A model generated the notes under the pieces. That model was given only the letters and a program-made list of their open reading frames with translations. It did no database searches and had not been told where the DNA came from. 25,131 nucleotides of DNA from assembly GCA_036897625.1 (NCBI GenBank), contig JAYMTA010000695.1:1-25131 (forward strand), in the 5' to 3' direction. Shown here one piece after another: positions 8,826 through 16,983 of this stretch; position 1 is the stretch's first letter; each line of letters starts with the position of its first letter. Position numbers and translations under genes: made by a program. The DNA comes from Pelargonium cotyledonis. Taxonomy: Eukaryota; Streptophyta; Magnoliopsida; Geraniales; Geraniaceae.

Positions 8826-11800
8826 TTATGCTCTTCTTTCACCAACTTGGTTCATAGGAGAATACAAACTAGCTCCAAGAATCCTATACAAAGCTGAATC
8901 AGTATACACAGTTCCAGCTCTCAACGACTTGAGTCCATGCCTTAACTTGTGGACTCTCGCGTGCCTTTTTCGTCGCTTCTCGACCTTTTTGACCTCCTTT
9001 TCTTCTTCTGTAGGCACAATGTACACAAAATGCCCAATTGGGATATCATAATTCAAGTCAATGAGAGGCTCCAAGGTCTTGACCACATCACTCATTGAGG
9101 GTCTTGACTTGGGGTGGTTGCTCAAGCATTTGTATGCTACTAAAGCTGCCCTTTTTGCCCCTTGAGAAGAGTATTGTCCTTCTAGACTTGAATCCATCAA
9201 TTGGTCAAGTTTGTGGTGGTTCTTCAGCATAGGCCTTGCCCACTCAACTAGGTTTTGCTCTCTATGGCCTCTATGAGTTTCCACAGCTCTCCTTCCTGAT
9301 AGGAGCTCCAAAAGGACCACTCCAAAGCTATACACATCGCTCATGGTTGTCAAGTGACCTGAAAACGAAAATATTATTGCTTGTTAGTGACTTGTGTTGC
9401 AACTCGTACTAGAGCAGACAATTCGGATTTTAAATTAGATTTTGAGTTTGTTTTAAAGTTTTAATCACAAAATCTAACCGACTCGCAACAGCAAGAGGTG
9501 CATGTTTAGATAGAATCAAGTTGGGGGGTTTGTATTGGAAAATGTGGGAGTTGTCAACCAAATCAACATACCTTGCATGACTAACCCGATTTGACCCAAG
9601 CCGAAATTTAACGACGTGCGACGCGAGTTCACAAAAGAAAAATGTGGGTCATATCAGGTTGTGGGTTTGTAATGAAATTTGTTGGGGTCGACCTCCCAAT
9701 CCACATATCTTGCATGACAAACCCAACGTGACCTTATTTAAAATTGATTTAGGTCTATTTTGTGTAAACTGGACTCGCAAATTGTCAACTCTATCTCATA
9801 CATACAAACGTTGAGATAGGTTATTTGGGCCGTCATCTATAAGCCCATATTGGCGACGACAAAATTGGGTTGTTGTCTGTTTAAGCTTATCTATAACGAT
9901 TCATTTCATTGTGTCGTGTTCTTGTCATGTAATTACCTGTCATGATATATTCGGGAGCGGCATAGCCTTTTGTGCCCATGATTCTTGTAGAGACATGAGT
10001 GTCATCTCCTTCAGGCCCATCTGTTGCTAGCCCAAAATCAGAGACCTTAGCATTGAAATCCTGAAGAAAAAAAAAATAAATAAAATAAACATAAGTTTTC
10101 TTGATTGGTTTCTTGAATCTTTCAAGAAAAATGACAATTTTTTAATACAATAATTTAAAACGATAATGAAATTCACATTCCAGAGATATTTTGCGAAGAA
10201 TCAAAATACCATTCGTATTCTTGATTCTCATTTCTGACAAAAATTATAATTCAAATACTGAAAAAACTGATAACATTTTTGGTGAAACTTACAACGTCTA
10301 ACAAGATATTTGAAGCCTTGAAATCTCTATAGATGACTGGTTTTTCTCCTTCATGAAGAAAAGCTAGACCTTTTGCAGCTCCAACGGCAATCTTCAATCT
10401 TGTGCACCATGGCAATGTTGCTGTTAACCCTAAATCAAGAAAGAAAATTTTGAAAACATTAGTACTAAGAATCTTCATATTTCAAAAAAAAAAAAAAAAA
10501 AAAAAAACTTATTAAGAATTATTAAATGTTTACGTTTGTTATCGACAAATCGTTGTCTTTTACAAATTTTGGTGTCTGGCAAATGGGTCAATGGTCTGTC
10601 GGTCGTTACTGATTTGACTCTAAACATATAGAAGTTTCTTTGAATGACCCGTTTACCAGTTTTAACTTGACTTATTATACTTGCAGAATGAGCTGCAATC
10701 TCAAAACCTTGCATTTTTTGCCTCAATCAGTTGATCCATTTGTCAGCTTTAATCAAAGTAATAACAAGTTTCAGAATCGTAATTTTAACATGATTAGAAA
10801 TGTTACATACTTCTGAATAATTGGTTCTCTAGATTGCCTCTCTCTAAGAACTCATAGACTAGAAGTCTATGCTCATCTTCACAACAATACCCAATCAAGT
10901 TCACTAGATGTGGATGCTTCAACTCTCCAAGGAATATCACTTCAGCCTGCAAATTTACAAGGACAAGTGGACAACCATCAATAATCAAACATTTGACATG
11001 CACAATTCACATGATCTTTCAAGTCAACAAAATAATTTTTTTAATGTATTTTAAACTACACATTAGATTACTTCACAAATAATATTTGAAGATTTATGGG
11101 ATTATTTTAATATTTTAAAAAAAAAACATGAACCAAATTAGATCCATACGAAGAAGTTCACCGAAGAAATCAAAGTATTTCACGAAAGTAAAAAATAATA
11201 CCAAATTCATGTTTTTTTAATCAGAAATGGAACATCATACTCAAAGTAACAATGTTTCTCACTCCCTCGAGGGAGAGTCACCCTAAACTATACCCCACAA
11301 ATCTCGAACTTAAGACCTTAGAAGAAATCCAAAATATTTTAACCACTTGATCTAACTTGTCTTGGTACCAAATTCATATGTCGAAAAGTTATATTTCTAA
11401 ACCGTTTTGAGAATGTAGAAAGATTCAACCCGAGACTTACCAGCCACTCCCTGTCCCCTTGAGAGCCACTCAAGTCCAGCTTCTTGACAGCAACAGGCTG
11501 AGCCATGAGGCCAGGCCTGGCCTTGTCATCAACAAAGCCTTTAAAAACTGGTCCAAACCCTCCTTCCCCAAGGTAGTTGGTCTTGGAGAAGCCATGGGTG
11601 GCCACTTGAAGCTCCTTGAGAGTGAAGATGTGGAGGTTTGTGCCAATGATGAGAGAGCTTGAGAGGTCACTCACTGAGATTCTTGAGCCTGTGTTGCTGC
11701 TGAAATCTGAGAGAGCAAGTCTTCTTTGTAGCTTGGAGGAGTCTTGTTGTTCAATTCTTGGGGTTTTGGAGTAGAGTTGGTGCTTGGAGGGCTTGAAGCA

Positions 11801-11839
11801 ACTTGAGACTATGCTTCTCCATGGGTTCTTGAGAGCCAT
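8826..11839 (-). CDS. Receptor-like cytoplasmic kinase, RLCK subfamily VII, RIPK-like (5 exons, 442 aa)
   Basis: Ser/Thr kinase of the PBL/RIPK group, which relays signals from membrane receptors in immunity and growth. Coding exons in gene order: 11839-11441, 10946-10811, 10429-10293, 10060-9937, 9358-8826. Frames join without a break. Kinase motifs are complete: Gly-rich loop [12 protein letters not shown] (G91-G96), VAVKK with catalytic K119, [14 protein letters not shown] with catalytic D214 (the YRD form typical of RLCK-VII), DFG at 232-234, and an activation segment ending in APE (259-261). The N-terminus [15 protein letters not shown] lacks the MG myristoylation signal; C14 is a possible acylation site. 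The tail after about residue 385 is very basic ([15 protein letters not shown]). Closest by memory is Arabidopsis RIPK (At2g05940) or the kinase At1g72540. Intron 1 carries a SINE and intron 4 carries repeats. Confidence 0.95.
9526..9733. repeat. Two degenerate direct repeats, 137 bp apart, in kinase intron 4
   Basis: The phrase gggtttgtattggaaaa..aatcaacataccttgcatgac.aaccc..ttgacc (from 9526) recurs as gggtttgtaatgaaat..aatccacatatcttgcatgac.aaccc..gtgacc (from 9663). The shared core cttgcatgac and its flanks make a common origin likely. The surrounding intron also holds degenerate words such as gactcgca at 9480-9487 and again near 9774, like other repeat-rich parts of the window. This is probably the decayed remains of a non-autonomous element, but I could not define its ends. 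Confidence 0.6.
10484..10507. repeat. A24 homopolymer in kinase intron 2
   Basis: A run of 24 A on the plus strand is a T24 tract in the kinase transcript, 54 nt upstream of the intron 2 acceptor. It could lengthen the pyrimidine-rich region before the splice site. It is likely to vary in length between individuals and to attract sequencing error. Confidence 0.8.
11199..11377 (-). mobile_element. tRNA-derived SINE with perfect 12-bp target-site duplication, in kinase intron 1 (copy 1)
   Basis: The direct repeats taccaaattcat at 11199-11210 and 11366-11377 are identical and bracket a 155-bp insert (11211-11365). Read on the minus strand, the insert has a Pol III A-box-like TTAGATCAAGTGGTTAA (11355-11339) and a B-box-like GTTCGAGATT (11309-11300) at tRNA-like spacing. 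A 14-bp palindrome CTCCCTCGAGGGAG follows (11262-11275), and the insert ends in a short A7 tract (11212-11218). These are the parts of a plant SINE: tRNA-like head, unrelated body and A-rich tail. It lies in the same orientation as the kinase gene. A second member of the family is at 24008-24188. Confidence 0.9.
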
Positions 11840-11866
11840 TTTTTCGGGTTTTTTTTTTGGAGGTTT

Positions 11867-11890
11867 TGGTTTGGTTTGGTTTGGTTTGTT
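11867..11890. repeat. Pentanucleotide repeat (TTGGT)n in the kinase 5' UTR
   Basis: About five units of TTGGT on the plus strand read as an ACCAA repeat in the kinase leader, about 30-50 nt before the start codon. The leader is otherwise C/A-rich and contains no upstream ATG. Length variation here could alter the leader but not the protein. Confidence 0.75.
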
Positions 11891-11955
11891 ATGTTGGAGA
11901 GATATAGGGTGGAGGTGTAGTATTGGTAGATTTCAAAGTGGTTGCAACTATATGT

Positions 11956-11963
11956 ATATATAG
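11956..11963 (-). promoter_or_regulatory. TATA box of the kinase gene
   Basis: The minus strand reads CTATATATA at this point, 117 nt upstream of the start codon at 11839. A start site about 30 nt downstream would give a leader of roughly 85-90 nt. The leader has no ATG before 11839, which supports that start codon. Confidence 0.6.
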
Positions 11964-12534
11964 CTCTTTGTTTTGGATGTTCTTTGGGGTGTTTTGACAA
12001 AAGGAATGAAGGTGGATAGTTGTGGACATGGTGGTCAAGTTTGAAAACATGTGATAAAAAAAAAAAGTAAAATATTAGTATGCACTAATAAGTGTACAAA
12101 GTTACGAGAAACAGTAAAAACAGTGCAGACTGATTGTGAAAATGTTTAGACAGATACTAGGAGTTGATATCGTCGAAAATAATGAAATTATTTTATAAAC
12201 TACGCTTTTTACTTACTGAGAGGGATTCAAGTCTTTGAGAAGACACCAGTAGTTTGAATAATATTATGTGAGATGAAATGAGTTACTTTTAAAGAAGAAA
12301 ACTACACATATTCTAAAATTGTACAACACGTTGAGACTTTATTATGAAAATGTTTTTTGTGCACCTAGTATGCGAAGACACTTGTAGTTCTAAGGGTGAG
12401 AAGAAATGGATCATGTAAGGAGAAGAAAACATGTCAAATTGTAAGGCACATTAAATTTCTATTTCAGAAAAAGAAAAACAGGATAGATCATCTCAGCAAA
12501 ACTAGTGAAAAAAATAACATAACTTTTAATATTT

Positions 12535-12554
12535 ATAAATAAATAAATAAATAA
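12535..12554. repeat. (TAAA)5 microsatellite
   Basis: Five tandem TAAA units in AT-rich intergenic sequence upstream of the kinase gene. No functional context is visible. Confidence 0.85.
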
Positions 12555-14084
12555 AACATGACCCAATGATGATCAAACATCCATCTCCTAATTGTTGACT
12601 AATTTTCATGGTTATCTTCAAACATTTTTCAAATAATTACAATAGTAAATTTGGTCATAAATCTCCCAATTAGTGGAAGATGAGATCATGACAAGCTTTA
12701 TGGAATGTTCATATTTATAAATTCTTTTGGGTCACATACGTTAAAGTTGAAGAATTCTCATTGATCATGGGTTGGTCTTTTGGGGACTGCTAGAAAGTTA
12801 AGTTCATACACAATTATTAATTTATTATTTATATTTATGAAGCTACACTTCAACTTCTTTATGGTTCCATGATATTTAATTTATTATTCCAAGTCTTCTC
12901 ACTAATTATCCATTTATGGGAAGGCTATAGGTGTGATTGAAATGTAACATTGTCACAAGACTTTCTATTTTTGTGTTTTTAAAATGTTATCATTCGTGAT
13001 TTTGAAAATAGTCAAGTCCAAATAAATTTGTATTGACTAAGTTGTATGAAGTAGAGTTGGTAGCTTGAATTTTAAGTCGATTTCAAATTGGACATACTCG
13101 ATCCAGCTCAAAACTGGTGTGGGTGATGGATTTGTCCGACCCGTACGTACCTTTCCAATGGCAATTCCAACATCAATTGTGCAATTTGAACTCGTATTAA
13201 ATAGGTCGAATTTCAAGTGTCTGTCTACGAGTTATTCAAATACGAATGGATTAGTAAAAATTAGCTAAGTCAAGCAATGCCACGCTATCAAATAACAGAA
13301 TGATCAAACCAGCAAAATTGTGATTTAGCAAAAATTGCATTTGCCCGTGACTTATAGATCTGACAATTTGAAACTAGAGTGCGGGTATCGACATTTAACC
13401 CGTAATTTTGCAGGTTTGAGTCACATAAAACGGACCCACTTAATTATGAAAATGAAAAAACTTAAAATCTAAATCTCCAATGAGTCGAGTTCAAAATATA
13501 TATTTTCATCCTAAAATCGACAAAAATCTAAACTATAATTTTAATTAGAAGTTAGAAAATTTTTGTACAATTTTTTAGTTTTTCTTTTCTATCTAGTCAA
13601 AGTCGTTGCTTTTGGGGTGTTGTGTGAAACTCATGGCCACAAAATCTATATAATTCGTGAAAGCAATATAGCACTCACTAAAAACAAGTCAAGCCAATGT
13701 TTCAATAGTAGGATTAGAAAATTGAATTATTGTAGCATCAAAGTTAGCAGTTCGGGTTTTGAGACGATCTTTGAGTTGTGGATCGAGTTTTTGTGTAAAA
13801 TGTGCATGTTTGGTGTGGATTTTCTCCACCCAGCTTAAAAGTTAAATCGGTTTTAATTTGTAACTCAACTTTTCAAAAATGTGGGTAAAGTTTGAGTGCA
13901 TTAGATTTCATATTGCCAACTAAGACTATAGTGTAATCAACAATCTAATCTAATATATTTGAAAATTTTACATATTTTTAAGTCGAGAATCATTGTGAAC
14001 GATTTTCAATAATTGAGACACTATTTCGAAGTAAAAATAGTTCATGGTACAAATCTATCAAATCATGATGATTTAGGGGCCAAT

Positions 14085-14213
14085 TTGATAACTATTCTTG
14101 GGAATTACATAGGAAACAGAGAGGATTGTGCTTGTTGTTGAGATGTCAATTATTTTTTTTCTTTTTTACTATGTAGATTTTTGTGGTAAGCCAAAGATGA
14201 CTATAGTTATCAA
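14085..14213. mobile_element. Candidate small MITE with 11-bp inverted repeats
   Basis: TTGATAACTAT at 14085-14095 is the exact reverse complement of ATAGTTATCAA at 14203-14213. The left context (ggggccaatttgataactattc) resembles the TTTGATAAC-type termini seen in many plant MITEs. The inverted repeats are 107 bp apart. I could not find a convincing target-site duplication, so the true ends may lie a few bases outside, and the call remains tentative. Confidence 0.45.
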
Positions 14214-14233
14214 GAAATGGTAAAGTCTCACTA

Positions 14234-14258
14234 ATTTTATTTTATTTTATTTTATTTT
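14234..14258. repeat. (ATTTT)5 microsatellite
   Basis: Five tandem ATTTT units directly after the MITE candidate. Simple AT-rich repeat with no visible function. Confidence 0.85.
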
Positions 14259-14315
14259 CTTAAAAATTTGAAGTCCAAGATTTATCTTTTTGATGAATTA
14301 TTTGCAATCATTTCA

Positions 14316-14331
14316 GGGGAAAATTTTCCCC
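14316..14331. repeat. 16-bp perfect palindrome
   Basis: GGGGAAAATTTTCCCC is perfectly self-complementary, with a G/C-rich outer part unusual for this AT-rich stretch. No flanking repeat extends it. Confidence 0.7.
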
Positions 14332-15317
14332 AAGACTCACTCAAAATTTTGATTTCACCTTCCAATTCAGAGGAAAAATAGGTAGGATTTGAATCTACCA
14401 CTTGTTGTTGGGTGGATGTGGAAATGAATTAGCTGCCAAAGTAAAATCTACAAAGCATACCCATTGGAAATTGGAAAGTTAATTGACAATTTGTGAGTTC
14501 GTGTGTGTATGTCGTGTTAGCGTCATGCTGAATATTAGTTGAGTTGCATTATCAAACACGAACATGGTACACTTCAGAATGAACGGTTAACTACGAACAA
14601 GATCAAACACATTTTACATTGTGAAACCAACATATTTGACACAATGCTATCAAACACATTTGGCACATCGTTGTCCCAGACAAATTAACGGTACGTGCGT
14701 GTTTTAAAGACTCAACTCAAACATAACGTAATTACCAAACGTGTTAAATTCTACAACACAAACACGACAAGATTACAAAATGTGCAATACCAACTACACT
14801 AATTTTGGTCGAGTTCATGTTACCACACGAATTGCTAGTTCTAAATTGAAAGTCGAGCAAAATACTCTCGACTATAGCAACAACCGCATTTTAGTCAGAC
14901 CTAGTTTTTTCTCCAAAAAAAAAAAAGAAGTCAAAATGCTAAATCTTCCAATCTCTTTCATGTGAAGAGTTTAAGGTTTCTAAATTTGACATGTTTTGGT
15001 ATACATGAAGATTGCACCAAAAATCCTATCTACCCACTAAAAATCACCAAATAAGAAAAATACCAAATCAAAGATATTGCTAATCATTAGATTTTGACTA
15101 CAATATTTTGCAAATTTATCAAACAAAAAGGCAAGATCTTCATGGCTGGTTCCCATAAGAACAATCACAATTCACAAAGTTGCATAAAATTGGAACATTT
15201 CACATTGAATCCTAAAAGTATTTCACAATCCACAAACACCATCAAGTACTCAAGACTAGAGACAATACTATTGTTGAAAATAAATAAGAAAAAATGGTCA
15301 AAAAAAGTTTTTGAAAG

Positions 15318-15583
15318 CTACAAATCTAGTCATTAAACCGAGTTTCCGAGTCAATTTAGTCTCTACCGATAGTAGTTTATTATCAGTAAATACGTTTCCA
15401 TGACGCCGACATGGCATTGTCAGCAGCAGTACGTAGATACGTTTTTATTTGATCATTTATTGTAAATGTCGTGTTAGTAAATTAACAGCCAACTAACTTT
15501 ACCCAACGACATGGACCAAACTGGCCCTAAAATTCCAAGTCATGGACTATTTTGACTTTTTAGAAGTTTAGGGACTAAGTAGA
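15318..15583. mobile_element. Candidate non-autonomous DNA transposon with imperfect terminal inverted repeats of about 40 bp
   Basis: The left end (from 15327) reads TAGTCATTAAACC, then AGTCAATTTAGTC. The reverse complement of the right end (from 15577) reads TAGTCCCTAAACT, then AGTCAAAATAGTC, in the same order and spacing. Both ends also carry an outer CTAC. The interior of roughly 190 bp has no ORF and contains atgacgccgacatggcattg and gttagtaaattaacagccaa. This resembles the widespread 'tagtccctaaac' class of plant non-autonomous elements. No clear target-site duplication was seen, so the outer limits are approximate. Confidence 0.6.
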
Positions 15584-16983
15584 CAACTTTTAACTGGCCA
15601 TCTTTCCAATAAATAACAAACTGAGACGCCAAAACCGACACTCAAACACAAAACTAAGAGATAAGAAAAGATCAAGATGAAAAAAACGGCAACTTCCATA
15701 AGGACAAAGAGGTTACCTAGTAATCACCTATGCACCAACAATGAAGATTCAATGAGATTCGATATCTATTCATCGTGCAAAAGCAAAGGACGCAAGTTTT
15801 TTTGGATATCGGCTTAATGACAAGGACAAAATGAGAGCATATATCTTGGTAACAACAAGTATCAACATAGCACCATACACACTCAAAATGTTTCCAAGTC
15901 TAGAGCAAGTAAACAAAGAGAAACGTACCTATATGGTGTCACATCTTCACATCCTCGATCTTGGTACTTGGTATCATCAAGTATCAACCTAGCAGAACAT
16001 ACAATCAAATCTTACAGCTCATAAGAAAACAACAATGACAAATTTACTTACACGGTGTCACATCCTCAATGTCGGGAACTAAAAGGTAGGAGATAAAGAA
16101 TACAATATGAAACTTTATTCTATTCCGAATTCCTAGGGTTGACTTCGGGGAAACGACAAACCTGAAAATTGAAAGCAAAGATGCATAATAAGTTTCAAAT
16201 ACTGTACAATAAGAAATGAGAACAATATAGTCAAGCAAACAAGCAACTTGACTCATACTTTTGAGTCCTGAAAAGAAAAAAGTAACCGAAATCGAATATT
16301 TGGAATAGTAACTTTAGAGTTCAGACCTCACCAACTTCGGTTAGTACCTACTTTAGCTCATGAACAGGCGACAAAGTTTACATGGTATAGAATTATTGGT
16401 AGTAAAACAGTCATATAAAGAAAAAGATTTTCTTATGTTTCTTCTTATTGAAGATGAAAAGAACCTCAAAGCTTAATGTACATACAAGCGCGAACAGAGT
16501 AGCAAAAACCAAACATCAAAATTTGCTGATTCAGAGACCGTAATTATAAATGGTTGAAACAACAAAACGTATTATACATTAATCAATAACGAATATAAAG
16601 CAGAACACGGAGAGCTTGATTTAGTGTCCAGCAGCCTCCAAACTGATAAATTAAGTCGGCTTCTTCGTAACTAAAAAAATTGCTTCCGGAAATTTACAAC
16701 TGCAGAAAATGAATAAAAGAAAAGAAAAAATCAGCCATGTTGCTTGTAAAATCTGATATTTAAAATGAAAGTTATATGAAGTTTGTGATTGCGTATATGT
16801 ACCTCGCTCTCCATGAGATAGACAGACAAAAGTTATGTACAGCAATACCCCTGAAATATTTACCAGCAAAATTTCAATATAAGAGGTATGTGAATATCGA
16901 AAAGAAAAAAAAGCAGATAATGGCTACAGTACCTTAAGGGGGACATTGTTACTCCGTAGCAAAAACTGGAAAAAGAGACAATG
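15584..16983. other. Region downstream of the exportin gene
   Basis: No gene can be supported. The first part downstream of the exportin stop codon (below 16984) must contain its 3' UTR, but no single strong poly(A) signal stands out. A two-copy tandem duplication lies at 15842-16066. A minus-strand open frame at 16044-16256 is bounded by splice-like sequences but matches no family I recognise. Confidence 0.5.
15842..16066. repeat. Two-copy tandem duplication of about 115 bp with splice-like junctions
   Basis: The plus strand reads atcttggtaacaacaagtatcaacatagca...ggtgtcacatcttcacatcctcg, then again atcttggtacttggtatcatcaagtatcaacctagca...ggtgtcacatcctcaatgtcgg. The two units start near 15847 and 15958. 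On the minus strand both contain gatgtgacacc followed by a donor-like word (GTAAGTAAA in one, GTACGTTT in the other). This may be coincidence, or the unit may derive from an exon edge. Confidence 0.65.

Larger units (their letters stand above)
11964..15317. other. Gene-poor region between the kinase and exportin genes, part 1
   Basis: No coding region can be supported. The open frames at 13563-13838 and 14741-14965 show no domain or family resemblance and are embedded in AT-rich DNA. The region holds an AAAT microsatellite (12535-12554), a degenerate repeat-rich stretch at about 13050-13450 (phrases like tagagttggtag and tttaacccgtaat), a MITE candidate (14085-14213), an ATTTT microsatellite (14234-14258), a 16-bp perfect palindrome (14316-14331), and a decayed array with atcaaacac words at 14551, 14602 and 14649. 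Confidence 0.55.

Noticed and set aside
8710..9051. 113-codon plus-strand open frame
   Set aside because: It lies antisense to the last kinase exon, whose protein is clearly conserved. It is a shadow frame.
11459..11670. Open frames on both strands over kinase exon 1
   Set aside because: They overlap the kinase coding exon in other frames. The kinase frame carries the conserved glycine loop and lysine.
13563..13838. 91-codon plus-strand open frame in the gap between kinase and exportin
   Set aside because: Biased AT-rich composition, no domain, no promoter or splice context, and located in repeat-rich DNA.
14380..14410. B-box-like word (ggatttgaatctacc, minus strand) suggesting another SINE or a tRNA gene
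   Set aside because: No matching A-box at the right spacing, no cloverleaf and no target-site duplication were found.
16044..16256. 70-codon minus-strand open frame downstream of exportin, bordered by splice-like sites
   Set aside because: No recognisable family or domain, and it is built partly from a tandem duplication. Kept only as a finding about the duplication, not as a gene.
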